Source: Ruficoccus amylovorans (GTDB taxonomy: Bacteria > Verrucomicrobiota > Verrucomicrobiia > Opitutales > Cerasicoccaceae). Taken from it: a stretch of DNA of 55,766 bases. The position numbers were made by a program, and so were the translations under genes. The notes under the pieces are model-generated. The model was given only the letters and a program-made list of their open reading frames with translations. It did no database searches and had not been told where the DNA came from. Numbering within the stretch: the first letter of the stretch is position 1; the number at the start of each line of letters is the position of its first letter. The stretch lies in contig NZ_JACHVB010000004.1 of NCBI RefSeq assembly GCF_014230085.1, forward strand, positions 1 to 55,766, read 5' to 3'. Shown one piece after another: positions 17,810-25,059 of this stretch.

Positions 17810-18247
17810 TCAGACGGCCGGGAGCTTGTTGTCGGTCGTGACGAGGAGGATCGGCTCCTTCGTTTTGATCCAGACGTTGTTCTCCTTCGTGACCTTCCCG
17901 GTGACGACTTCGCAGGTTTCCCCGATGGACTGCACCGGGATGCGGCGGCCCTTCGGGGAGGCGTTGTAGGCGTAGGCTGATTTGATCAGCCGTTCGTTGG
18001 CGACGTGGGGGCTGTCCTCTTCGGGGATTTGCAGCACCCAGCCGACCATGTTCAGCCCGGCCAGCTTGCCCTCGGGATCGGAGACCATCATAACGAACTG
18101 TTTCTTGACGGGCGGCGGCTTCTCCTGGTCATCGACCATCGCGGCCATTTCGACGTTGATGTCTTCCACGATCTGGGAGACTTGGCGCACATCCAGCTCG
18201 TTGCGCTGGAGGACGAGTTTGACGAGTTCGAGATCTACTTTTGGCAT
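17810..18247 (-). CDS. Conserved-looking phage protein of unknown function
   Basis: This 145-aa protein starts MPKVDLELVKLVLQRNEL and has an N-terminal helical segment rich in acidic residues (VSQIVEDINVEMAAMV), followed by a beta-rich half (KKQFVMMVSDPEGK, GWVLQIPEED, CEVVTGKVTKEN, EPILLVTTDNKLP). It lies directly downstream of Gam with 29 nt between them. The position next to the DNA-end-protection gene hints at a role in DNA transactions, but this is only inference. ATG 18247 is used because the long upstream extension of the frame overlaps Gam. Confidence 0.7.
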   Translation of the reverse strand: MPKVDLELVKLVLQRNELDVRQVSQIVEDINVEMAAMVDDQEKPPPVKKQFVMMVSDPEGKLAGLNMVGWVLQIPEEDSPHVANERLIKSAYAYNASPKGRRIPVQSIGETCEVVTGKVTKENNVWIKTKEPILLVTTDNKLPAV

Positions 18248-18276
18248 GATAGTTTTAATGCGGTTGTGGGGAGTGC

Positions 18277-18792
18277 TCACGCCTCCCCTTTGTTCTGGAC
18301 GAAGAACCGCTCGCCGCCCTCGTACTTGAGGCCAAGCTCGCGGAGCGTTTCGGCGCTCTGGCGCTCGAGGACTTCCTTGTCGGGCTCTTCGCGCACGCGC
18401 AGGAAGGAACGCCAGCATCGTTCTTTGATCTTGGCGGTGACCTTTTCCCAGGTGACCTTCGAGCGGGTCTTGAGAGCGGGCGGGACCGCCCGCCAGCCGT
18501 ATACGGCGAGGGCCGTGGCCGACGTGCGTTCCTTCCCTCCGGCGAAGAGCCGCTCGCGGTGCTTGTCCGCATAGGTCGCGCACCGACTGACTCCGGCCTT
18601 GATTTCCGCCTCGACCGACTTGATTTGCGCGTCGAAGCGTTCGTTGAGCGCATCCTGGGCGGCGGCTTTTTCCGCCTCCAGTTGCGACTTGCCCGTCGCC
18701 AGCGCGGCCACCGTGTCCAGCTCCTGTTCAAATTCCAGGTCGTTGGCGATGGCCGCGCGGCGGCGGGGTTTGGGTGTGGTGGTTGTTTTCAT
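18277..18792 (-). CDS. gam: Mu Gam-like host-nuclease inhibitor
   Basis: This 171-aa protein has the Gam layout. An N-terminal coiled coil (about residues 20-75, QLEAEKAAAQDALNERF and IKSVEAEIKAG) is followed by a compact segment YGWRAVPPALKTRSKVTWEK and a helix ending in a region rich in Arg and Glu (FLRVREEPDKEVL). Gam of Mu is a Ku-like dimer that binds double-stranded DNA ends and shields them from RecBCD-type exonucleases. The length matches Mu Gam (about 174 aa), and its location downstream of MuA and MuB in the early operon agrees. ATG 18792 follows the ASCH gene stop by 1 nt. Confidence 0.85.
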   Translation of the reverse strand: MKTTTTPKPRRRAAIANDLEFEQELDTVAALATGKSQLEAEKAAAQDALNERFDAQIKSVEAEIKAGVSRCATYADKHRERLFAGGKERTSATALAVYGWRAVPPALKTRSKVTWEKVTAKIKERCWRSFLRVREEPDKEVLERQSAETLRELGLKYEGGERFFVQNKGEA

Positions 18793-18793
18793 A

Positions 18794-19219
18794 TTAATAG
18801 AGATAGAAGAACCCCTGTCGCCCCTTGCAGGGCACGAAGGGAACGGGGCGGACGTTCTCCAGGACAAAGCCGTAGGGGCCTGCAAACCACGCCGAGGAGT
18901 AACTCTCGACACAGGCGACGAGGTCGGCCACGCCGACCACGCCGCCCCGGTCCATGTCCTGCAGGGCGGGGATGCGTTTCTGCCGGTATTTGTCTGAGTT
19001 GGATGCCCAGCGCCCGAAGCAAATGCCGTATTCATACTCGGCGCGGGTACAGCCCTTCGCCGCATGGATAAAGAACCGTCCCCGGAATTTCGTCGGCCAA
19101 CTGCGGTTCTCGATGTTCTTTCCCAGGTGGAGGATAGCCCATGCCCACGGCTGACGGATTGACAGCGCGAGACAAGGGCCATACTCGGCCACCAGGCGTT
19201 CAAGTGCGGGATCACTCAT
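18794..19219 (-). CDS. ASCH-domain protein
   Basis: This 141-aa protein carries the ASCH signature almost from its start: L-A-L-S-I-R-Q-P-W-A-W-A-I-L at residues 17-30, then GKNIENRSW, then the beta-strand FRGRFFIHAAKG. The domain is a PUA-like beta-barrel thought to bind RNA or modified nucleosides; some members cleave modified cytidines. Phage copies are common, but their role is unknown. The gene is tightly packed, with the stop 1 nt before Gam and the start 3 nt after the DUF551-like gene. Confidence 0.85.
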   Translation of the reverse strand: MSDPALERLVAEYGPCLALSIRQPWAWAILHLGKNIENRSWPTKFRGRFFIHAAKGCTRAEYEYGICFGRWASNSDKYRQKRIPALQDMDRGGVVGVADLVACVESYSSAWFAGPYGFVLENVRPVPFVPCKGRQGFFYLY

Positions 19220-19222
19220 GAC

Positions 19223-19747
19223 TCAGTCTTCAATGTCGGGTTTATCCGGCAGCGGCACCCAGTGGGTGATGCTGATCGGCTCGGCGTCGGCGTTCAGCCA
19301 CAGGTTGGATTCGCGGTCGGGGAACGTCACCTTCGCCCCCCAGGCGATGGCGAAGTTGCCCTCGCTGGTGATTCCCAGGACGGGGCAGATCGGGCCGGTC
19401 GGCATTTTGTCACGAGCCTTGTTCCAGACATCTGGCCAGCCCTCCTCGATCCGCCGCAGGCCCGCCCGGATCGCATCATAGTCGGCGGCGGTTTCGGGGT
19501 CGCTCGGACGTTCGACACCGTCGAGCAGGGACTGGGAAGCCCCATGGACGGCGTCGATGAATTTGCGTCTCAGCGGATCGGGGAAGGCGTGTTTGCCCGC
19601 CAATTCCCGCTCAAGGCCCCGCGCGAAATCGGCGTCCACGATCTCGGTGTAACCTTCGCTCACCCTGGGGTCGGCGTAAGCCGACTCCCGGGGCTGAAAG
19701 ACTTCGCCCACACGAGCGTCTGTCCTCGGCGTATCAGAAGTGCTCAT
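19223..19747 (-). CDS. DUF551-like phage protein
   Basis: This 174-aa protein opens with the S-D-T-P-R-T-D-A sequence often seen in phage-encoded proteins of this type and ends with I-T-H-W-V-P-L-P-D-K-P, matching the short DUF551 motif (T-H-W-x-P-L-P). The centre is helical and acidic. DUF551 proteins occur widely in phages and have no known function. It sits in the early operon, starting 2 nt after the ribbon-helix-helix gene. Confidence 0.7.
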   Translation of the reverse strand: MSTSDTPRTDARVGEVFQPRESAYADPRVSEGYTEIVDADFARGLERELAGKHAFPDPLRRKFIDAVHGASQSLLDGVERPSDPETAADYDAIRAGLRRIEEGWPDVWNKARDKMPTGPICPVLGITSEGNFAIAWGAKVTFPDRESNLWLNADAEPISITHWVPLPDKPDIED

Positions 19748-19749
19748 CG

Positions 19750-19926
19750 CTACTTGCCCTCGCAGGTTGTGCAGAGCTTCTCCATCTCGGTTGCGATGAA
19801 GTTGCTGCGGTTGCGGTTTTCCTCCTCGGCCAGTCGGTCGATCTTGGCCACCAGGGCGGCGGGCAGGCTGATGGAGATTTGCGTTTTGCCGGGTGCCCGG
19901 CCGTGGTTGCTGGTTTGCTGTGACAT
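19750..19926 (-). CDS. Ribbon-helix-helix DNA-binding protein (CopG/Arc-like)
   Basis: This 58-aa protein has the ribbon-helix-helix pattern: a beta strand TQISISLPAALVAKIDRLA at about residues 16-34 and a second helix NRSNFIATEMEKL at 39-51. Such proteins bind operators as dimers. ATG 19926 is chosen because the longer frame upstream has no plausible start and would overlap the DnaA-like gene. In this operon it could be an additional transcriptional regulator of early genes; no toxin partner is adjacent. Confidence 0.8.
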   Translation of the reverse strand: MSQQTSNHGRAPGKTQISISLPAALVAKIDRLAEEENRNRSNFIATEMEKLCTTCEGK

Positions 19927-19930
19927 GATG

Positions 19931-20341
19931 TTATCCTTGGTTGGTTGTTTCAGTTTGGGGTTGAGAGTTGGAAAGCTCGTGCAGCGCCTTTTCACAGGCT
20001 GTGCGGATCGCCGCCACGCGGGTGGCGAAGTCGGGGTCTTTCTCGGCGTAGCCGGGGATGACTTTGCCCGCGTACATGGAGGTCGTACGGTCTCGCTCCC
20101 ACCATTCAGAGATCACGCGGTGCGGGGCGCGGGTCAGCTCGCGACACAGGTACATGGCGAGCATGCGGGGGATCGCGATGTCTGCCACCCGCATGGGCGA
20201 CATGATGACCTCGACGCTCATCCCGGTCTCGCGGCAAACCACCTCGCGGATCGTGGCCATCTTTCGCTCGATGGCGGTCTGGTCGAGGGTCCAGGAGAAA
20301 CGGAGCCGGTCACGGTCCAGGTAACGGGATAACGCGCTCAC
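19931..20341 (-). CDS. Stand-alone DnaA domain IV-like DNA-binding protein
   Basis: This 136-aa protein contains a segment closely resembling the DNA-binding domain IV of DnaA: V-A-D-I-A-I-P-R-M-L-A-M-Y-L-C-R-E-L-T (compare S-x-x-V-A-R-P-R-Q-x-A-M-x-L-x-x-E-L-T) followed by ERDRTTSMYAGKVI (compare G-R-D-H-T-T-V-x-H-A). No ATPase domain is present. The GTG start at 20341 overlaps the upstream stop (GTGA) and is preceded by GGAG, which decides the start. It could bind DnaA boxes in host or phage DNA and influence replication initiation, but that function is inferred. Confidence 0.75.
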   Translation of the reverse strand: MSALSRYLDRDRLRFSWTLDQTAIERKMATIREVVCRETGMSVEVIMSPMRVADIAIPRMLAMYLCRELTRAPHRVISEWWERDRTTSMYAGKVIPGYAEKDPDFATRVAAIRTACEKALHELSNSQPQTETTNQG

Positions 20342-20583
20342 GACTCGCTCCTTTCGGTCTCGGCGGCGAGGGCGGCCGGGGCGCGGCCCGCGCCGTTGAG
20401 GGCGGCGATCCCGCCCGGCTCGACGCCGCCCCGGCCGCACAGGTCCGAGGCCAGCACCTGCCGCATGGCCCGCCCGGCCTGCCGGGCGTCGGCGGTCTGG
20501 ATCACGATACGCTCCCCCGGGCGCCGGTCCCAGGCGGTCCACTGTCCCTCGGCGTCGGGGCCGGTCATATGCGCGGGGCTCAT
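20338..20583 (-). CDS. Small phage protein of unknown function
   Basis: This 81-aa protein is rich in Gly, Ala and Arg, with a possible beta hairpin (GERIVIQTADARQAGRAM). No family is recognised. It is translationally coupled on both sides: its ATG overlaps the stop of the RMF-like/TM gene (ATGA), and its stop overlaps the GTG of the DnaA-like gene. That makes it likely to be expressed even though its function is unknown. Confidence 0.6.
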   Translation of the reverse strand: MSPAHMTGPDAEGQWTAWDRRPGERIVIQTADARQAGRAMRQVLASDLCGRGGVEPGGIAALNGAGRAPAALAAETERSES

Positions 20584-20837
20584 TGGCCACCTCCGCTCAG
20601 GAGCGAGACAATGGTGATCACGGTCCCCGCCACGACGATGATGACCGCCAGCGGGATCTCGACATAGTGGCCGCTCACGGGCGGCGGCTCGGCCTGCGCC
20701 TCGCGCATCATCCCGGCCCGCGTGCCGTCGTAGCCGCGATACCAGTGCTGGCGGGCCGTGGCGTCTGCGTAGTGGTTGGCCTCGCGCCGGAGGCCGTTTC
20801 TGGCTGCCCAGCAGCCATCTTCAAAGGCTTTGCTCAT
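20580..20837 (-). CDS. Small protein with RMF-like N-terminus and C-terminal membrane helix
   Basis: This is an 85-aa protein. Residues 1-42 show the spacing of ribosome modulation factor/CrpP-type small proteins: A-F-E-D-G-C-W-A-A-R-N-G, then N-H-Y, then Q-H-W-Y-R-G-Y. The C-terminal segment (IPLAVIIVVAGTVITIVSL) is a single transmembrane helix. RMF proteins bind ribosomes, and phage relatives are found in early regions; the attached membrane helix is not part of that family. The similarity is short and should be treated as tentative. The stop overlaps the next gene's start (ATGA). Confidence 0.6.
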   Translation of the reverse strand: MSKAFEDGCWAARNGLRREANHYADATARQHWYRGYDGTRAGMMREAQAEPPPVSGHYVEIPLAVIIVVAGTVITIVSLLSGGGQ

Positions 20838-20842
20838 GGCAA

Positions 20843-21163
20843 TCAGTTGTTAGAGGGTTTGCCCGCCTGCCGGGTGGATTCCGCCCGGCAATGAAGGATT
20901 TTTCCGAGAAGTTCCTGCGGGGAGTCTGCCCGCACCGCGAAAATCGGCTTGGCAGGCTGACCATCGACAAACAGACAAAGCGACAATATCCAGCCATCCG
21001 GGTCGTTGAGGAATCCGACCGAAGGAACGCCGCCCGCCAGATCGGGAGCTTCTTTGGCTTCGGCCAGGAGCGTCTTCATCAGGTCGTAAAGTCCGAGGAC
21101 AGCCATGCCTTCTTCCTTCTGCATTTCGATTTTGTGAGCGAAGATGTTGGTGTGCGGTTTCAT
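20843..21163 (-). CDS. Phage protein of unknown function downstream of MuB
   Basis: This 106-aa soluble protein has an N-terminal helical region (MAVLGLYDLMKTLLAEAKEA) and a beta-rich C-terminal half (GWILSLCLFVDGQPAKPIFAV). It is not assigned to any family. It begins 5 nt after the MuB stop and ends 5 nt before the RMF-like gene, so it belongs to the transposition operon. An internal ATG at about residue 20 is an alternative start. Confidence 0.65.
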   Translation of the reverse strand: MKPHTNIFAHKIEMQKEEGMAVLGLYDLMKTLLAEAKEAPDLAGGVPSVGFLNDPDGWILSLCLFVDGQPAKPIFAVRADSPQELLGKILHCRAESTRQAGKPSNN

Positions 21164-21168
21164 AGTGC

Positions 21169-22260
21169 TCAGATAGAGGTCAGGATGTCATAGGTGAGCG
21201 GCACGCCTTCGGCGCGCGCGAGGCGGACGGCCTTTTGCAGCCGGTTGTAGAGGATGCGAATGCGGCCTCGTCGGCGGGTCATTTTCTCCAGCTCTGCCGC
21301 ATAGCGCTCGGCATCGACCAGCCCGAAGGCGTTCGCGGCCTGCAGGCAGTCAGCGCGGCAGGGCCATTCGTCCAGGATGAGAAACTCCTCTGCGCCGCCG
21401 CATCGGCCTTCGAGCTGCTCGAAGTATCCGGCATCCGTGCCGGTCTGGAATTTTTTGAGGAAATCGACCGTACAGGTCATGATGACCGTGCAGCCCGTGG
21501 CGTCCTGGAGTTTGGTCAGGTAGTCGAAGATCGGCTGCTGCCAGCCTTTGTCCTCGCGGTGCAGCCGCTGGATGTTTTCAACGATGATCGTCCGGTTGGC
21601 CCTCACGGCCCCGGCGATGCGTTGCTCTTTTTTCGAACGGGATTCTCCCACCGGCCCCCCAAAGCAGGCGGCCAGGTCGGTGATGAACTCGCTCATGACC
21701 GGGCGTGCCGGGGCGTCCACATACGCGACATACTGCGGGTACAGGTCGCGATAGTGCTTCGAGCAGGCCGTCTTTTGCGAGCCGGTCGCCCCGACCACCA
21801 GGCCGAAGCGGCAGACCGCGTCTCGCACGCGCCGCACGTCGATGTAATCGCGTATCTGGTGCCAGACCGTGCTCTCGGAAAAGGGCACCCGTCCCGCCCG
21901 CGCGGAGGTCTCGGCGTCGCCCTGGAGGGCTTCGACCGTGGCCAGAAAGTTCTGGCGCATGTCCTCGCGGCCCGCCGCGAAGGGGTACGTGAAATTGAGG
22001 ATTTTGGTAAAATAGGTGTGGCTGCAACTGCGGGAGAGTCCGAGCGCCTTGCACTTGGCCTCCAGCACTTTCAGGTCGCGGCCGCACTCTTCGCGGACGT
22101 AGCCCGCGAGCCAGTAAACGCCGTCGCGCACCTCCTCGGGGTAAATCTCCAGGCGCGGCAGGATGTGGTCATCGCGCAGGATGACCTGTTTTTTCCCGTT
22201 TTCCGAACGGTAATTTTGCTTGCCCCCGTCATCGGCGGCTGCTGCGGATGTCTGTGACAT
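21169..22260 (-). CDS. MuB-type transposition ATPase (AAA, target-DNA capture)
   Basis: This is a 363-aa protein. The N-terminal about 140 residues include a helical, DNA-binding-like region. The AAA core has Walker A GATGSQKT at residues 157-164 and a Walker B-like strand TIIVEN ending in Glu228. The VIMTCTVDFL strand and downstream arginines (around FEQLEGR) fit sensor and Arg-finger positions. MuB proteins bind target DNA in an ATP-dependent manner, deliver it to the transposome and provide target immunity. It follows the MuA-type gene by 77 bp, the same A-B order as Mu. The Asp usually preceding the Walker B Glu is Val here. Confidence 0.88.
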   Translation of the reverse strand: MSQTSAAAADDGGKQNYRSENGKKQVILRDDHILPRLEIYPEEVRDGVYWLAGYVREECGRDLKVLEAKCKALGLSRSCSHTYFTKILNFTYPFAAGREDMRQNFLATVEALQGDAETSARAGRVPFSESTVWHQIRDYIDVRRVRDAVCRFGLVVGATGSQKTACSKHYRDLYPQYVAYVDAPARPVMSEFITDLAACFGGPVGESRSKKEQRIAGAVRANRTIIVENIQRLHREDKGWQQPIFDYLTKLQDATGCTVIMTCTVDFLKKFQTGTDAGYFEQLEGRCGGAEEFLILDEWPCRADCLQAANAFGLVDAERYAAELEKMTRRRGRIRILYNRLQKAVRLARAEGVPLTYDILTSI

Positions 22261-22337
22261 ACGATAGTTCCTTATTTTATGTTGTTAAAGGGGTCCGGCG
22301 CGCTGCTACGCACCGGGCCTCGTTGTTTGTGAAAGGG

Positions 22338-24575
22338 TCAGTCGATCAGGTCGCGGGCGATGGCCGCGTGCGCGGCGGTCTGGCGGGCGCGCTCGGCGTT
22401 CAGCGCCGGGTCCGGTTTGCGGGTGAAGGGGCTGCTTGCTCGCGGGTTTTTCGGGGCCGGTCGCGCCTTCGCCTCGCGCATGGCCCGGGCCAGGGAAACG
22501 CCGGGCACGGTCGCGGCCTCCAGGACATCCTCATTGTGCTCGCGCATGGCGGCATGGGCCTCCTCGGTTGGGGTGAGGTAGGCGCGCACGTGGTCCAGCT
22601 CGGCTTCGCGCTCGCGGTGGACGGCGCCGCCGTCCCGCAGGATGGCCTTCTGGTCTGTCATGTCCGTGGGCAGTTCGCGCTCCAGGGCGCACAGGTAGCT
22701 GCCGTCCGTCGCGTCCGTCAGGTGCGCGGTCGCCAGGTCGGCGTCCAGATAGAGGAGGACGCCTTTTTCCCGCCGCTCGTACTCCTCCAGCCCCTCGTCT
22801 TCGGGGAGCCGGTAGCGCAGCGGCTCCGTGCTCAGTTCCTTCGCCTGGATGCTGATCCTGGCGCCGTTCACCGTGGCCAGGCGTTTTTCCAGGTACAGGG
22901 GCAGGAGCGCCTCTTCGGGCAGACGCTCAAAACCGTCCATGTGCGGGATCAGCAGGCGCTGCAGGCGCTCGGCGGGAGCCTCCATGCGCGCGTGCAGGTC
23001 GATCCCGGTGCGGGCTTCCGGCGGCAGCGCGTTCAGTTCGTCCATCGTGCGCCACTGCCCGGCGGCGTCGCGCCATTCAAAGACCTGGTCAAAGCCCTGC
23101 AGCTTGTGGTTGATCCGCCAGTTCAGGGCATGGACCATTTCACCGACAGTGCCGTTGACCTCGTCCACCGTCAGGACCGGCAGGCGTAATTGCTGGAAAA
23201 TCGGCTGCCGGGGGTCGAGCGGGCCGGGCACGAGCTTCTCGGCCCGGGCGATGATCGCCTTCGTGTAGTCGATCCGTGCGGGCAGGTCGCCCCGGGAGAG
23301 GTCATAGCGCCGCCCGGTGGTGGCGGGCAGGTGATTGAGCATGGTGTGAACCTTGCGGAAGAGCGACTCGACCCAGCCCTTGACATGGGGCATCCCCCAC
23401 TCCTCGCGGAAGCCCGACTTGAGGAGCGTGCCCCGCCCCTTGCCGGTGGACTCCAGGTCGAAGCGCCCCGTCAGCTGCGTGAGCAGGGCCACCTCGTCCG
23501 CCTGGTCGAGCTTGGCCGTGCCGCCTTCGCACAGCAGCGTCATCGGCCAGGGGGCCAGCCCGGTGCGCCGCAGGGTCTGCAGGACGATGTGGCGCACATC
23601 GCGCCCGTTGATGGACATCTTCGTCCCGGCCTTGCGGCCCTGCTCGGTGTCCTCGCCCCGCGTGGCCGCGCCCTTGAGGCCGTAGGCCAGGATGTACCCG
23701 GTCGCCACGTCGATCACGAAGAGCGCCTCCACGTACACGACCTGCCACCTGCCATCGACAAACATCAGCGCCTGCAGGTCCAGTCGCACGTCGTCCATCG
23801 TCAGCAGTTGGAAGGGCAGCAATTGCGAGCGGTCGCGCCGCAACTGCGCGGAGAAGTGGTTCGCGCTCCGGCTGAGGTGCCCCTGCGCCGCCCGCTTGTG
23901 CTCGGCCCGGGGCAGCGCCTTGTTCACCACGGTGAGCAGGTTTTCGTAGGACCACCCGCGCGGGCGCTCCGCCGGGTGCAGGAACTCCCGGCAGGGGCGC
24001 GGCTCGTGCCGGGCCGCGTACCACTCGTCCGCCGTGCCGTATCCGGGGATGGATACACCCTTGAGCCAGTCCAGTTCGAGCCGCTGATGCAGGCTGCGAA
24101 AGGCGTCCTTCTCCCGCGTGGTCTTCGCGTACTCGTTGACCAGGTACTCCACGAATGCCTCCGGCAGGCCGCTGCCGCCGTTGCTGTAGCGCTTGAGCAG
24201 GCAGCGCCAGTCATGCGGCTCGTAGTACGCCCCGCTGGGACGCCCGCTGGCGTCCTCCTTCTGCCCGCCCTTCACGTACAGGCAGTACTTGCGGTAGAGG
24301 GTTTTCCACGAGCAGGCGGTCTCGCGGGCCAGCTTTTTGCAGGCGGCGATCTTCCGGTCCGCCCGGTGGATGACGGTGAAGAGCGTGAGCAGGTTGCGCA
24401 CCTCGATCCTCACCTCCAGCGGCTGGCGCAGGAAGTCCGCCGCCTCCGCCGCCGGGACGGCGAAGCCGAGCAACTGCGCCCCGGCCAGCGGCGCGACGGT
24501 CGGCTGGGCCAACGGCGCGCTGCTCGCGGACAGGGAGGTCTCGGCGGCGGGGATGAGGGAGAGGTCGGAGATCAT
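22338..24575 (-). CDS. MuA-type DDE transposase
   Basis: This 745-aa protein is close in length to MuA (663 aa). The N-terminal about 230 residues contain winged-helix/HTH-like DNA-binding segments. The retroviral-integrase-like catalytic core starts around residue 250. The first acidic residues are in T-M-D-D-V (Asp261/262). The second position appears as L-L-C-E-G-G-T (Glu350) rather than D-N/T. The third is in K-G-W-V-E-S (Glu403). The Mu C-terminal beta-barrel follows, then a Lys/Arg-rich tail that would contact MuB. It catalyses strand cleavage and transfer for integration and replicative transposition. ATG 24575 is used; the longer frame upstream overlaps a divergent gene. Confidence 0.9.
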   Translation of the reverse strand: MISDLSLIPAAETSLSASSAPLAQPTVAPLAGAQLLGFAVPAAEAADFLRQPLEVRIEVRNLLTLFTVIHRADRKIAACKKLARETACSWKTLYRKYCLYVKGGQKEDASGRPSGAYYEPHDWRCLLKRYSNGGSGLPEAFVEYLVNEYAKTTREKDAFRSLHQRLELDWLKGVSIPGYGTADEWYAARHEPRPCREFLHPAERPRGWSYENLLTVVNKALPRAEHKRAAQGHLSRSANHFSAQLRRDRSQLLPFQLLTMDDVRLDLQALMFVDGRWQVVYVEALFVIDVATGYILAYGLKGAATRGEDTEQGRKAGTKMSINGRDVRHIVLQTLRRTGLAPWPMTLLCEGGTAKLDQADEVALLTQLTGRFDLESTGKGRGTLLKSGFREEWGMPHVKGWVESLFRKVHTMLNHLPATTGRRYDLSRGDLPARIDYTKAIIARAEKLVPGPLDPRQPIFQQLRLPVLTVDEVNGTVGEMVHALNWRINHKLQGFDQVFEWRDAAGQWRTMDELNALPPEARTGIDLHARMEAPAERLQRLLIPHMDGFERLPEEALLPLYLEKRLATVNGARISIQAKELSTEPLRYRLPEDEGLEEYERREKGVLLYLDADLATAHLTDATDGSYLCALERELPTDMTDQKAILRDGGAVHREREAELDHVRAYLTPTEEAHAAMREHNEDVLEAATVPGVSLARAMREAKARPAPKNPRASSPFTRKPDPALNAERARQTAAHAAIARDLID

Positions 24576-24628
24576 AATACAGTTGATAGTGATTGCAGTT
24601 TGGGACGGATGGTTATTTGCTCGACGGT

Positions 24629-25015
24629 ATGGATTCGATGGATCGCTTGGTGCAGATGGTGAATGAACGCTGGGGAAATATCCTCTTGTCCGAGCTTCGT
24701 GATGAAGCGCTGGAGGAGCCAACCGGCATCAAATATGAATCGGTTCGGGCCAGTATCGGCCCGCGTATGGCGATTGCCTTGTGTTTGACGCACGAGAAGG
24801 ACATCGCCAAATGTCAGAGAGCTTTGGGTTTATCAGACGCCCCAAGCGAAGATTGGTCTGAACTCACGCTTCTGGACTTGCTAGAGCACGCCGTCCGCTC
24901 CTCAGCGATTATATGCAAGGTCGATAAGGATGCTTCCGGCTCCATCAGGGCCGTGGCCTTCATCGCCGCCGATCCTGACTCGGTGAACAGGATTGAATCC
25001 GTCTTTACTTTCTGA
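24629..25015 (+). CDS. Small gene of unknown function, opposite strand inside early operon (cargo candidate)
   Basis: This 128-aa soluble, acidic protein is encoded on the plus strand between the MuA and ParB-like genes, which both run on the minus strand. It has an N-terminal helix MDSMDRLVQMVNERWGN, a middle HEKDIAKCQRALGL and a C-terminal beta hairpin (GSIRAVAFIAADPDSVN). Codon use is visibly less G+C-rich than that of its neighbours. ATG 24629 is chosen, with 24638 an alternative. No family is recognised. Its orientation and composition suggest an independently expressed accessory (moron) gene. Confidence 0.65.
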   Translation: MDSMDRLVQMVNERWGNILLSELRDEALEEPTGIKYESVRASIGPRMAIALCLTHEKDIAKCQRALGLSDAPSEDWSELTLLDLLEHAVRSSAIICKVDKDASGSIRAVAFIAADPDSVNRIESVFTF

Positions 25016-25059
25016 GTGTGGGAATGATTTTCCATGATTCTAGTGTTGAGGGTTAAGAA

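Noticed and set aside
23190-24662. 490-aa plus-strand frame opposite MuA
   Set aside because: Antisense shadow of the transposase gene, rich in Gly, Arg and Val with no recognisable fold.
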